Counted from the stretch's first letter, positions 18,303-26,840 are shown. The stretch: 64,000 bases of DNA from CAZLNO01 sp964561005 (GCA_964561005.1 CAZLNO010000004.1:1-64000), one strand, 5' to 3'. Numbers and translations: made by a program. Notes: generated by a model from the letters alone, not told the origin.

Positions 18303-19070
18303 ATGAAGGACCGGAACGCACGCCGCGGCGGCCTGGCCGCCTGTCTGCTCGCGCCGCTGCTGGCGACCGCGGCGGCGCCCGCGCGGGCGGAGCCCGTGGC
18401 GCTGGAGCTGGTGCTGGCGGTGGACGCCTCCTCCAGCGTGGACTTCGCCGAGTTCGACCTGCAGGCGCGGGGGCTGGCGGCGGCCTTCCGCGATCCGGCG
18501 GTGCACGACGCCCTGCGCTCGATCGGCGAGCCGGGCATCGCGGTGACCGTACTGCAATGGGCCGGGGCGCGGCGGCAGAAGCTGGCGGTGCCCTGGCGTC
18601 GGCTTGGCGACGCCGCCGACGCCGTGGCCCTGGCCGAGGCTCTGGCGGCGATGCCGCGCTACGTGGTGCGCGGCGGCACGGCCATCGGCGACGCCTTGAA
18701 GGTGGCCACCGAGGTGATCGAGACGAACGGCTTCGAGGGCCGGCGCCGGGTCATCGACGTCTCCGGCGACGGTCGCTCCAACATGGGCCGGCCGCCCGGC
18801 TATCTGCGCGCCGAGGCGGTGGCGCGGGGCATCACCATCAACGGGCTGGCGATCCTGAACGAGGAGGCCGGGGTCGACCGCTATTACCTGGACAACGTGA
18901 TCGGCGGCGACGGCGCCTTCCTGATGACGGCCGCGAACTACCAGGATTTCGCCCAGGCGATTCGCCGCAAGCTGGTGCGGGAGATCTCCGGCAGCCCGAT
19001 GGTCCAGCGCCAAGACCCCCGCCTGGCCGCCGGCCCGGCGCCGGCAGGCGGGCCGGGTGGCGCACCCTGA
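18303..19070 (+). CDS. Secreted von Willebrand factor A-like protein (DUF1194)
   Basis: This 255-residue protein has a signal peptide (LAACLLAPLLATAAAPARA) followed by one vWA-like domain. The metal-ion-dependent adhesion motif is visible as VDASSSVD, with the later GGTAIGDAL and DVSGDGRSN segments. This matches the DUF1194 family of periplasmic proteins, whose partner is unknown. It follows recJ by 17 bp and may be co-transcribed, although its ribosome site is weak. Confidence 0.85.
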   Translation: MKDRNARRGGLAACLLAPLLATAAAPARAEPVALELVLAVDASSSVDFAEFDLQARGLAAAFRDPAVHDALRSIGEPGIAVTVLQWAGARRQKLAVPWRRLGDAADAVALAEALAAMPRYVVRGGTAIGDALKVATEVIETNGFEGRRRVIDVSGDGRSNMGRPPGYLRAEAVARGITINGLAILNEEAGVDRYYLDNVIGGDGAFLMTAANYQDFAQAIRRKLVREISGSPMVQRQDPRLAAGPAPAGGPGGAP

Positions 19071-19156
19071 ACGCGCGACAGGGACCGGCCGCGGCCGGCG
19101 AGGGTGCGCCGGGAGGCGGCCCACGCACGGGCCAGACCTCAATCATCGGTCCCCTC

Positions 19157-19184
19157 TTGCACTCCCGCCGCGTCTTCGTTATGT
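19157..19184 (+). promoter_or_regulatory. Candidate tRNA-Glu promoter
   Basis: A -35 element TTGCAC (19157-19162) lies 16 bp before TTATGT (19179-19184), placing a start near 19192, about 17 bp before the tRNA. Confidence 0.4.
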
Positions 19185-19208
19185 GAGGGCGCCGTAGCGC
19201 ACCGCAGC

Positions 19209-19284
19209 GTCCCCATCGTCTAGTGGTTTAGGACTCCGCTCTTTCAAGGCGGCAACGCGGGTTCGAATCCCGCTGGGGACGCCA
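19209..19284 (+). tRNA. tRNA-Glu (anticodon TTC)
   Basis: The 76-nt cloverleaf has a GTCCCCA/TGGGGAC acceptor stem, an anticodon loop CTTTCAA with anticodon TTC, a GGTTCGAATCC T-loop region and an encoded 3' CCA. The 3' half is overlapped on the other strand by the tail of a recombinase fragment, which marks it as an integration site. Confidence 0.97.
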
Positions 19285-19448
19285 TTCCTCCACGAAAGTG
19301 GGCACTTCCTCTGCATCGCTATCATCGCGCTGAATGTGCTCGGCGAGCGCCTCGCTTGGACCGCTGAGACGGACCTCGTCATCGCCGACCACGATGCGGC
19401 TGACGAAATGGCGGAGGTAGGCCTTCCGAAAGCCGGGGCTGCCGCCGG
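19228..19448 (-). pseudogene. C-terminal remnant of a serine recombinase at tRNA-Glu
   Basis: The minus-strand frame encodes FRKAYLRHFVSRIVVGDDEVRLSGP and then an acidic stretch, the usual end of COG1961-type serine recombinases. Its last residues (EEWRPQRDSNPR and onward) are read through the antisense of the tRNA-Glu 3' half, as happens when an element sits at a tRNA. The catalytic domain is absent. The fragment begins right beside the stop codon of the next minus-strand gene, which suggests deletion of an island and leaves this as a scar. Confidence 0.7.
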
Positions 19449-19450
19449 TA

Positions 19451-20443
19451 TTACAACGCGAACGCCGCCACCAGGGGCGCGTGATAGCTTTCCGGACTGT
19501 TGTGGGCGCTGGCGAAGGCGACGAGTTCGTCGCCCAGGCTCTCGTTGTCGATGCGTACCTCGCGCAGCCGCGCCGCCAGCGCCCGCGAGGCCAGGAGGTG
19601 GTCCAGCATCGCCTTGTGGCCGGCGTGCAGCACCGTGAAGCGCCGCTCGGCGGGGACGCTGCCCTCCAGGCAGACGAGGCTGCGCATGGCCAGGGCGGCG
19701 TTGCCGGTGTCGTCCACGTCGGCGCGCAGCACCCGCAGCGGCATCTCGCGCTCCTCGGCATTGCAGTCGCCGCAGACGCATAGCAGGGCGTCGGGCTCCC
19801 GGTCGAAGATGTCCTCCACGGCCAGGCGCGTCTCGGTCGCCTGGCCGATCCGTTTCACCGTCGCCAGGAAGAACCCCTCGGCCCAGCCGGCCACGCTCTT
19901 CCAGGCGAAACTGTCCTCCTTCTGCCCCGCCACATGGGCGGCCAGCGGCGCGCGCAGGTGCAGGTTGAAGACGTGCAGGTGCCGGCCGTCGGGCAGGGCG
20001 ACGGCGGCGTAGAGCACCGGCCGCTCCCAGCGCACCGGCGCGGCCTCCGCAACCGGCGGTCGGGGCGTGACGGGACGGTAGGACGGCGGCGGGATCAACT
20101 CGTGCCGGATGTCGCGATGGTCCGCGATGGCATGGCGGCTGAGGATGACCAGGTTGTGCTTGTCCGCCACCCCGTGGTCCGGCCCGGCGGGCGAGGTGGT
20201 CGCCACGCGATGAAAGCCTTCGTAGTCGGTGCCCGCGAGCAGCTCCGCCAGGGCGCGCAGCTCGCGCGGCCCGCCGCCGGCGGGCTTCTGGCCGTTGACC
20301 TCCTGCAGGCAGAGGACGTCGGCCTCCAGGCGCTCGAGCTGCGGGCGCAGCACCCGGATGCGCGCGGACAGCGGCGGGTCCGCGTCGGGGCGATCGTCCA
20401 GGTTCTCCAGGTTGAAAGTGGCGATGCGCAGCGGCATGGCCAT
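19451..20443 (-). CDS. Endonuclease/exonuclease/phosphatase family protein
   Basis: This 330-residue metal-dependent phosphoesterase has the expected motifs in order: RIATFNLENLDD near the start, LCLQEVNG with the metal-binding glutamate, HVFNLHLRA, CGDCNAEE (an equivalent of GDxN) and, near the C-terminus, a histidine-bearing SPESYHAPL segment. No signal peptide is visible. It could act on nucleic acids or phospholipids; the sequence does not say which. A GGGGAGG ribosome site supports the start. Confidence 0.85.
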   Translation of the reverse strand: MAMPLRIATFNLENLDDRPDADPPLSARIRVLRPQLERLEADVLCLQEVNGQKPAGGGPRELRALAELLAGTDYEGFHRVATTSPAGPDHGVADKHNLVILSRHAIADHRDIRHELIPPPSYRPVTPRPPVAEAAPVRWERPVLYAAVALPDGRHLHVFNLHLRAPLAAHVAGQKEDSFAWKSVAGWAEGFFLATVKRIGQATETRLAVEDIFDREPDALLCVCGDCNAEEREMPLRVLRADVDDTGNAALAMRSLVCLEGSVPAERRFTVLHAGHKAMLDHLLASRALAARLREVRIDNESLGDELVAFASAHNSPESYHAPLVAAFAL

Positions 20444-20491
20444 GCGCGCCTCCCCTCTTCTCGCGCGGATGTGCTGGGCCGGGGACGGGCG

Positions 20492-20911
20492 TCAGCCGCC
20501 GATCTTGAACCGCAGGTGGTCCAGGCCGGCGCGGTAGATCGCCTGCAGCGCCGCCACCGCCTCGCTCTTGGACACGCCGTCGGGCTCGAAGGCGCTGGAC
20601 CAGTGCAGCGTGCAGCTCGTCTCGTCGTCGGCGACCACCTGCAAAGTGGCTTGATAGTCGCGCACGGGCAGGGGACCGCTGACCAGGCTGTAGGTGTAGG
20701 CCATCGCCTCGTCGTCCGTGTCCTCCAGTCGCTCCACCACCAGGGTCTCGGCGCCGACGTCCAGCTTGCGCACCACCTGGGTTCCCTCGCGATCCTCTTC
20801 GCAATGCAACACGCCCGGATGCCAGTCGGCGATGGCCGTGAAGTCGCCGACGACCTCCCAGACCCGGCTTGCGGGGACATAGAGCTTGGCGGATTCGCTG
20901 ACGCGGGTCAT
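20492..20911 (-). CDS. SRPBCC (polyketide cyclase-like) family protein
   Basis: The 139-residue START/Bet-v1-like protein shows the family layout: an N-terminal strand then VPASRVWEVVGDF, ADWHPGV, a run of beta strands, and a long C-terminal helix (AVAALQAIYRAGLDHLRFKI). Such proteins bind hydrophobic ligands in a closed pocket. It lies 48 bp upstream of the exonuclease-like gene in the same orientation. The ligand cannot be inferred. Confidence 0.85.
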   Translation of the reverse strand: MTRVSESAKLYVPASRVWEVVGDFTAIADWHPGVLHCEEDREGTQVVRKLDVGAETLVVERLEDTDDEAMAYTYSLVSGPLPVRDYQATLQVVADDETSCTLHWSSAFEPDGVSKSEAVAALQAIYRAGLDHLRFKIGG

Positions 20912-21087
20912 GGAAGCTCCTTGCGCTGTGATGGGGCGCGGTCAGACGGCCCGGACGCCGCCTTCCGGGCATATCTTTACCGAAAGGAAACCAAACGGCC
21001 ATAGGGAGAGGCGTGGGCTGCGCGAATCGCCCGGGCGCCGCGGCGGCCCCGCCAGGCGCAGGAAGGCACGAGACCGCGAGGGGCAGG

Positions 21088-21231
21088 ATGTACATTTCCC
21101 TGAACATGCTCGAACCGCTGCTGGCGCTTCTGGCCGGGATCGTGATCCTGGTGCAGCCCAGGCTGGCCCCGTACCTCATCGCCGTCTACCTGATCGTGGT
21201 CGGCATTCTGGGCCTGCTGCCCTACGTCTAG
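21088..21231 (+). CDS. Small membrane protein (DUF3096)
   Basis: This 47-residue protein consists of two hydrophobic helices (LLALLAGIVILVQP and YLIAVYLIVVGILGLL) with a proline turn, matching DUF3096. A GAGGGGCAGG ribosome site precedes the ATG at 21088, which is preferred over an upstream ATG at 21013. It is an inner-membrane protein of unknown function. Confidence 0.75.
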   Translation: MYISLNMLEPLLALLAGIVILVQPRLAPYLIAVYLIVVGILGLLPYV

Positions 21232-21247
21232 CGACGGCGCGCGACGC

Positions 21248-21724
21248 TCAGGGAGCCGCTTTCGGGATGCCGGCGGCCTCGGGCGGGCTCGTGTCTTCCT
21301 GGGTGTCGCGGATCGCCGTGGCGGTCAGCTTGACCTCGTCCACCGCCTTGTCGAAGAAGGTGTCCATCCGCCGCGCCATCTCCGGCGACAGGCGCACGAG
21401 CTTGGAGCGCGCGTCGGCGGGATTGTGCTCCTCGCGCACGAGCCCGCGACGGATGGCGGCGTCCAGGTACTTCCCAGCAGTGTGGGGACTCTTCACCGCC
21501 GTCATGGCGGCCAGCGCATCGGTCTTGCGCATGGCGCCGCCGGAGCGCCAAAGCGTGGTCAGCAGGTCCCAGTAGGCCGTCGAGTAGAACTCCTGGTCGC
21601 CTTCGAAGATGGTCAGCCAGTGCCGGCCGATCCGATCGATCATTTCCAGATAGGCGCGGCGCGTGCGCGGCGGGTAGCTCATGGCGGCGGCCTTGCGGGC
21701 AGATGTCAGCGAGATTGCATTCAC
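21248..21724 (-). CDS. MarR-like winged-helix regulator
   Basis: The product has up to 158 residues with a winged-helix core. A helix (RRAYLEMIDRIGRHWL) precedes a helix-turn-helix-like KTDALAAMTAVKSPHTAGKYLDAAIRRGLV, then the wing (REEHNPADARSKLVRLS) and a C-terminal helix. The wing with Asp-Ala-Arg-Ser-Lys resembles the MarR signature. A shorter start at 21682 has an AAGG ribosome site and is also plausible. It is divergent from the histidine-rich secreted protein gene, which it may control. Confidence 0.7.
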   Translation of the reverse strand: MNAISLTSARKAAAMSYPPRTRRAYLEMIDRIGRHWLTIFEGDQEFYSTAYWDLLTTLWRSGGAMRKTDALAAMTAVKSPHTAGKYLDAAIRRGLVREEHNPADARSKLVRLSPEMARRMDTFFDKAVDEVKLTATAIRDTQEDTSPPEAAGIPKAAP

Positions 21725-21819
21725 AATTGCGTGTACGTGGCTGGCCCGGTCGGGTCAAGTCCCCGGTGAACCGCGCCGCATGACCGCTGTCCGCCGGACG
21801 ATGTCGAGCATCCGCACAT

Positions 21820-21848
21820 TTGATTGTAACTTTGCATGCATATATGAT
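21820..21848 (+). promoter_or_regulatory. Promoter of the histidine-rich protein gene
   Basis: A -35 element TTGATT (21820-21825) and a -10 element TATGAT (21843-21848) are exactly 17 bp apart. The spacer contains the palindrome TGCATGCA (21833-21840), a possible regulator site. Confidence 0.6.
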
Positions 21849-21909
21849 CGCTCTTATGGACGCGACGGGAAGGGCCGTCAACACCACCGGCAACGGGAGA
21901 GTGGATCCC

Positions 21910-22338
21910 ATGACCCTCCGACCAGGACTGCGCATCCGACTGGCCGTGCCGATCCTCGCCGCCGCCCTTGCGGCCACGCTGCTGGCCTTCCCCGGGCCCG
22001 CCGCCGCCGGTGACCACGGTCGCCATGGTGACCACGACGCGTACAAGATCGGCAAGATTGTCGGCTCCCTGCTGCACTACGCCTACGGCGGCAAGTACCA
22101 CCACAAGCCTTACCACGGCTACAAGGGCCATCATTACAAATCCAAGAAATATTACCACAAAAAACACAGCTATCACCACGAATCGCAACGCTATTATCAC
22201 AAGAAATACTACAGCAAGCACCATCGCGGGCACGGCTACCATCGCGGCTACGGCCACCATCGCGGCTACGGCCACCATCGCGGATATCACGGCGGCTACC
22301 GCCACCGCTACGGACATGGCGGCGGGCATCATCCCTGA
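21910..22338 (+). CDS. Secreted histidine/tyrosine/glycine-rich protein
   Basis: After a signal peptide (RIRLAVPILAAALAATLLAF ending in AAAG), the mature region is dominated by His, Tyr, Lys and Gly. It includes closely spaced HHK/YYHKK segments and a C-terminal run of GYGHHR repeats. The mature composition suggests metal binding or a wall- or extracellular-associated role. I do not recognise a named family. The start at 21910 gives the signal peptide and follows GGGAGAG; an upstream ATG lies inside the promoter. Local DNA is less GC-rich than its neighbours, partly because of the Lys/Tyr/Asn codons. Confidence 0.7.
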   Translation: MTLRPGLRIRLAVPILAAALAATLLAFPGPAAAGDHGRHGDHDAYKIGKIVGSLLHYAYGGKYHHKPYHGYKGHHYKSKKYYHKKHSYHHESQRYYHKKYYSKHHRGHGYHRGYGHHRGYGHHRGYHGGYRHRYGHGGGHHP

Positions 22339-22389
22339 CCGCCGACCCCAAAGCCCCTTTTCGCCTCATCATCGATGCCTCCCCACCTC

Positions 22390-22419
22390 GGAGGGTCGCC
22401 CCGGCGACTCTCCTTCTTT
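22390..22419 (+). terminator. Rho-independent terminator after the His-rich gene
   Basis: An 11-bp stem (GGAGGGTCGCC with GGCGACTCTCC, one G-T pair) is followed by TTCTTT. It lies about 50 bp after the His-rich protein stop. Confidence 0.65.
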
Positions 22420-22542
22420 CTCGACCAAGGCGACACCGCGCGCCCTGATGACGGTTTAGCTGAACTAACGCATACTCTGAAAAATCGTCGTTTGTGACCT
22501 CTGCAAGGCAGGCGTATCTCTTGTGGCAAGAGGCTTGGCGGG

Positions 22543-22569
22543 CTTGAACGACCGTCAAGATAAACTTGA
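22543..22569. promoter_or_regulatory. Triple CTTGA half-site upstream of DUF1127 gene
   Basis: CTTGA (22543-22547), TCAAG (22555-22559) and CTTGA (22565-22569) form two overlapping inverted repeats just before the DUF1127 ribosome site. This looks like an operator of unknown regulator. Confidence 0.35.
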
Positions 22570-22587
22570 ACCCAACAGGAGATCGCC

Positions 22588-22869
22588 ATGAGCACGATCG
22601 AGATTGTCTCCTTTCCGAAGGCGGCGCGGGCGCCGGAGCCCGCGCAAAGCTGGCTGGCGGCGCGGCTGCATGCGGTGGGCGACGCGCTCGACCGGGCGGC
22701 GGCCCGACGCGCCCGGCGTCGGCTGCTGCGGCGGTCGGCGCTGGAACTGAACCGCCTGGACGACAAGACGCTGGAGGACATCGGCATCCCGCGCGGCCGG
22801 ATTCACGAAATCGCGGACGCCAAGGTGGGTTCCGAGGCCCTCTGGCTCGCCGGCCCCCCACGGGCCTGA
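22588..22869 (+). CDS. DUF1127 domain protein
   Basis: The 93-residue protein ends in the DUF1127 motif: arginine-rich RRRLLRRSALELNRLDDKTLEDIGIPRGRIHEIAD. DUF1127 proteins are small, often stress- or phosphate-related in alphaproteobacteria, and some bind RNA. The N-terminal 45 residues are an alanine-rich leader. CAACAGGAGATC is the ribosome site. A second small gene follows. Confidence 0.85.
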   Translation: MSTIEIVSFPKAARAPEPAQSWLAARLHAVGDALDRAAARRARRRLLRRSALELNRLDDKTLEDIGIPRGRIHEIADAKVGSEALWLAGPPRA

Positions 22870-22910
22870 ACCGCCGTGTCGTTCCCGTGGCCAGGACAGG
22901 AGAATTGAGC

Positions 22911-23105
22911 ATGATCTGGAGCACGCATCCGCACATCCAGGCCTACGGCCGGCAGGCGGCGCGGCTGCGGTCGCGGGCCATCGGCCGGGCGGCGACGGCT
23001 TTGCTGTCAAGTCTCGGCCGGAGTTCGCCGCGGCCGCGGCCGCGTCGGCCGGCGGACCCCACGGACGCTCCGCCGCCGTCGCTGGCCGTGCCGGGGCGAG
23101 GCTGA
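22911..23105 (+). CDS. Small hypothetical protein beside DUF1127
   Basis: The 64-residue frame starts MIWSTHPHIQAYGRQAARLRS and is preceded by a good ribosome site (ACAGGAGAAT, 8 bp spacing). The first half is helical and arginine-rich, resembling the N-terminal part of DUF1127-type proteins; the second half is Pro/Arg-rich. No family is recognised. It is probably co-transcribed with the DUF1127 gene 41 bp upstream. Confidence 0.5.
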   Translation: MIWSTHPHIQAYGRQAARLRSRAIGRAATALLSSLGRSSPRPRPRRPADPTDAPPPSLAVPGRG

Positions 23106-23222
23106 GCATCCCAAGGCGTTGGCGCCGTCGTGAGGGCGCGTGAGCGGCGGCGGCGCCAACGGGCGGTTTCGTTTCGCGGCGGGGCGTCCTAGATTGTCGG
23201 TGGAGACAGCAGGGGACGCATC

Positions 23223-24605
23223 ATGGCCGCTTACGACTACGACCTCTTCGTCATCGGCGCCGGTTCGGGCGGGGTGCGCGGGGCCCGCATGGCCGCCGCC
23301 ACCGGCGCGCGCGTGGGCATCGCCGAGATGGACCGCTTCGGCGGGACCTGCGTCATCCGCGGCTGTGTCCCCAAGAAGCTGCTGGCCTACGCCGCGCACT
23401 TCCGCGAGGACTTCGAGGATGCGGCGGCTTATGGCTGGACGGTGGGCGAGCCGGCCTTCGACTGGCTGAGCCTGATCCACAACAAGGACCAGGAGATCGA
23501 CCGCCTGGAGCGCATCTACCAGAAGCTGCTGGGCGACGCCGGGGTGGACGTTCATATCGGGCGCGCGCGGCTGATCGACGCGCACACCATCGCGCTGGAC
23601 GAGGACCACCGGATCACGGCCGACAAGATCCTGATCGCCGTGGGCGGCCACGGCGTCGTCCCCGACATCCCCGGCCACGAACACGGCTTCACCTCGCGCG
23701 AGGCCTTCCACCTGACCGAGCTGCCCAGGCGCATCGTCGTGGTCGGCGGCGGCTACATCGCCGTGGAGTTCGCCGGCATCTTCAACGGCCTGGGTGCGCA
23801 GGTGATGCAGCTCTACCGTCGCGACCGCATCCTGCGCGGCTTCGACGACGACGTGCGCGACACGCTCAGCGAGGAGATCCGCAAGAAGGGTATCGACCTG
23901 CGCACCCACACCAATCCGGCGGCCATCGACAAGTGCCCGGACGGGCGGCTGATCGTGCGGCTGGAGGACGGCGACACCGTGGAAACCGACGCCGTCATGT
24001 TCGCCACCGGCCGCCGCCCCAACACGAACGGCCTGGGGCTGGAGCGCGCCGGGGTCAAGCTGGCCCACGACGGCGCCATCCTGGTGGACGCGTACAGCAA
24101 GACCTCGGTCGACAACATCTATGCCGTGGGCGACGTCACCAACCGCATCCAGCTCACCCCGGTCGCCATCGCCGAGGCGATGGCCTTCGTCGACACGGCG
24201 TTCCGCGGCGTGCCCCGCGCCATGGACCATACCAACGTGCCCTCGGCGGTATTCAGCCAGCCGCCGGTGGCCACCGTGGGGTTCACCGAGGCCGAGGCCG
24301 CGCGCGCCGGCCACCGCCTGGAGATCTACCGCGCCACCTTCCGGCCGATGAAGCACACCCTGACCGGCCGGGACGAGAAGACCATGATGAAGCTGGTGGT
24401 CGACCACGATACCCGGAAGGTGCTGGGCGTGCACATGGTGGGCCTGGACGCGCCGGAGATCATCCAGGGCATGGGCGTCGCCGTGAAGTGCGGGGCGACC
24501 AAGGAGGACTTCGACGCCACCGTCGGCATCCACCCAACCGCCGCGGAGGAGTTCGTCACCATGCGCACGCCGGTGAAGACGCCGGAAAAGGCCGCGGCGG
24601 AGTAG
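23223..24605 (+). CDS. gor: Glutathione-disulfide reductase
   Basis: Gor reduces oxidised glutathione with NADPH. The 460-residue flavoprotein has the FAD loop GAGSGGVRGARMAA, the redox-active disulfide GGTCVIRGCVPKKLL, a second nucleotide loop VVGGGYIAVEFAGIF, the FAD motif YAVGDVTN and the C-terminal catalytic HPTAAEE. This belongs to the plant/proteobacterial glutathione reductase branch. An AGGGGACG ribosome site precedes the start. Confidence 0.96.
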   Translation: MAAYDYDLFVIGAGSGGVRGARMAAATGARVGIAEMDRFGGTCVIRGCVPKKLLAYAAHFREDFEDAAAYGWTVGEPAFDWLSLIHNKDQEIDRLERIYQKLLGDAGVDVHIGRARLIDAHTIALDEDHRITADKILIAVGGHGVVPDIPGHEHGFTSREAFHLTELPRRIVVVGGGYIAVEFAGIFNGLGAQVMQLYRRDRILRGFDDDVRDTLSEEIRKKGIDLRTHTNPAAIDKCPDGRLIVRLEDGDTVETDAVMFATGRRPNTNGLGLERAGVKLAHDGAILVDAYSKTSVDNIYAVGDVTNRIQLTPVAIAEAMAFVDTAFRGVPRAMDHTNVPSAVFSQPPVATVGFTEAEAARAGHRLEIYRATFRPMKHTLTGRDEKTMMKLVVDHDTRKVLGVHMVGLDAPEIIQGMGVAVKCGATKEDFDATVGIHPTAAEEFVTMRTPVKTPEKAAAE

Positions 24606-24677
24606 CGCAACCCGCCTTCGCGGCGGGCCACGGTCGACAGGCAGGATGACGCAAGCCAGGAGAAGGGAGCGCAGTTC

Positions 24678-25280
24678 ATGCGGACATGGGTTTTTGCGAT
24701 GCTGACGGCGATGGCGCCGCTGGCGGCGCCGGCGACGGCGCAGGCGGCGAGCCAGGACGGCAACTTCGCGCTGGAGGGCGTCGGCGCCGCGCCGTGCAGC
24801 GCCTTCGTCCAGGCGGCGGAGGAGAAGTCGAACATGTTCTGGAACATGGGCGGCTGGATCGACGGCTTCCTGACCGGCTACAACGCCTATGTCGACGACA
24901 CCTTCGACGTGACCTCCTTCGCGCCGAGCCAATCCACCGACCTGATCGCCAACTTCCTGAGCCGGCACTGCCAGGAGAACCCCGACCATCGCCTGGGCAT
25001 GGTGATGAAGAGCCTGGTCGAGCGGCTGCACGACATCCGCCTTTCCCGCGGTTCGGAGGTCGTGGACGTCGAGGTCGGCGGCGAGACCTATCCGGTTTAC
25101 GAGGACGTGATGCGCCGCGCGCAGGAGAGGTTGAAGGCGAAGGGTCATTACAACGGCGCCCTCGACGGCAAGTTCGGGCCCAACACCCAGGCGGCGCTCA
25201 AGGCCTTCCAGCAGGCGCAGGGATTGCCGCAGAGCGGTGCGCCCGACCAGCCGACGCTGCTGCAGCTCCTGCTGAACTGA
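24678..25280 (+). CDS. Secreted protein with C-terminal peptidoglycan-binding domain
   Basis: The 200-residue protein has a signal peptide (MRTWVFAMLTAMAPLAAPATAQA) and a middle region with two conserved cysteines (PCSAFV and RHCQEN) around GGWIDGFLTGYN. A C-terminal PG_binding_1 domain follows (AQERLKAKGHYNGALDGKFGPNTQAALKAFQ). It is probably periplasmic and wall-associated. GGAGAAGGGAG is a strong ribosome site. The specific role is unknown. Confidence 0.8.
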   Translation: MRTWVFAMLTAMAPLAAPATAQAASQDGNFALEGVGAAPCSAFVQAAEEKSNMFWNMGGWIDGFLTGYNAYVDDTFDVTSFAPSQSTDLIANFLSRHCQENPDHRLGMVMKSLVERLHDIRLSRGSEVVDVEVGGETYPVYEDVMRRAQERLKAKGHYNGALDGKFGPNTQAALKAFQQAQGLPQSGAPDQPTLLQLLLN

Positions 25281-25419
25281 GGCGGCGAAAGCCGCCGCGC
25301 GAGCGCCGGGCGCGCAAGGTTCCCCTGGAATCGCGCCGCCGGGACGGCTACAACTCTCGGCCAGGAACGAGACGCCAACCGAACACGCCACGACACACGA
25401 GACGACAAGGACGATGGAC

Positions 25420-26823
25420 ATGAGCGCGACGGCGAGCCACCAGGCCTGGCGCCCCGAGAGCTGGCGCGACAAGCCGATCCGGCAGGTGCCGAGCTATCCC
25501 GACCCCGACGCCCTGCGGCAGGTGGAGCAGGAGCTGGGGAAGTTCCCGCCGCTGGTCTTCGCCGGCGAGGCGCGCCAGCTCAAGGCGGACCTGGCGCAGG
25601 TGGCGGAGGGCAGGGCCTTCCTGCTGCAGGGCGGCGACTGCGCGGAGAGCTTCGCCGAGTTCAACGCCAACAACATCCGCGACACCTTCAAGGTGCTGTT
25701 GCAGATGGCCGTGGTGTTGACCTTCGGCGCCGGCTGCCCGGTGGTGAAGGTGGGGCGCATGGCCGGGCAGTTCGCCAAGCCGCGCTCCAGCGACACCGAG
25801 ACGCAGAACGGCGTCGAACTCCCGGCCTACCGCGGCGACATCATCAACGCCATCGAGTTCGACGAGGCGGCGCGCACGCCCGATCCGCGGCGCATGCTCC
25901 GCGCCTACAACCAGGCGGCGGCGACGCTGAACCTGCTGCGCGCCTTCGCCCAGGGCGGCCTGGCCGACCTGCACAAGGTGCATCGCTGGAACCTGGAGTT
26001 CGTCTCCGGGAGCCCGCAGGGCGAGCGCTACGAGGAGCTGGCCAGCCGCATCGACGAGGCGCTGGCGTTCATGGACGCCTGCGGAATCAACTCCGGCTCG
26101 GTGCCGCAGATGCACGAGACCGACTTCTACACCAGCCACGAGGCCCTGCTGCTGAACTACGAGGAGGCGTTCACCCGTGTCGACAGCCTGACCGGCGACT
26201 GGTACGACACCTCCGCGCATTTCCTGTGGATCGGCGATCGCACGCGCGACATCGACGAGGCGCACGTCGAGTTCCTGCGCGGCGTCAACAACCCGATCGG
26301 CCTGAAGTGCGGGCCGAAACTGGAGCCCGACGCCCTGCTGCGGCTGATCGAGACGCTCAACCCGGACAACGAGCCGGGCCGCCTGACGCTGATCAGCCGC
26401 ATGGGCGCCGACCAGATCGGCGACCACCTGCCCAGGCTGATCCGCGCGGTGGAGGGCGCCGGCCACAAGGTCGTGTGGTCCTGCGACCCGATGCACGGCA
26501 ACACCCACAAGGCCAGCAGCGGCTTCAAGACCCGCGCCTTCGACCGCATCCTCTCCGAGGTGACGCAGTTCTTCGCCATCCATCGCGCGGAGGGCAGCTA
26601 TCCCGGCGGGGTCCACTTCGAGATGACCGGACAGGACGTCACCGAGTGCCTGGGCGGGGCGCAGGCGATCAGCGAGGAGCGCCTGGGCGACCGCTATCAC
26701 ACCTACTGCGACCCGCGCCTGAACGCCAACCAGGCGCTGGAGCTGGCCTTCCTGACGGCGCAGGAGCTGAAGGCCGGGCGCCAGGGAGCGGGCGCGAACG
26801 CCGGCGTCGCCGCGGCCGAGTAG
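25420..26823 (+). CDS. aroG: Class II 3-deoxy-7-phosphoheptulonate synthase
   Basis: DAHP synthase joins phosphoenolpyruvate and erythrose 4-phosphate at the start of aromatic amino acid synthesis. The 467-residue protein is the plant-like class II type: WRPESWRDKPIRQVP at the start, FLLQGGDCAESF, a GRMAGQFAKPRS segment, KCGPKLEPD, SRMGADQIGDHLP and WSCDPMHGNTH for metal binding, and GGVHFEMTGQDVTECLGG. ATG 25420 is preferred over 25414 because AAGGA is better spaced. It supplies tyrosine and hence also the PYP chromophore pathway. Confidence 0.95.
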   Translation: MSATASHQAWRPESWRDKPIRQVPSYPDPDALRQVEQELGKFPPLVFAGEARQLKADLAQVAEGRAFLLQGGDCAESFAEFNANNIRDTFKVLLQMAVVLTFGAGCPVVKVGRMAGQFAKPRSSDTETQNGVELPAYRGDIINAIEFDEAARTPDPRRMLRAYNQAAATLNLLRAFAQGGLADLHKVHRWNLEFVSGSPQGERYEELASRIDEALAFMDACGINSGSVPQMHETDFYTSHEALLLNYEEAFTRVDSLTGDWYDTSAHFLWIGDRTRDIDEAHVEFLRGVNNPIGLKCGPKLEPDALLRLIETLNPDNEPGRLTLISRMGADQIGDHLPRLIRAVEGAGHKVVWSCDPMHGNTHKASSGFKTRAFDRILSEVTQFFAIHRAEGSYPGGVHFEMTGQDVTECLGGAQAISEERLGDRYHTYCDPRLNANQALELAFLTAQELKAGRQGAGANAGVAAAE

Positions 26824-26840
26824 GCAGGCGGGGCGGCGTC

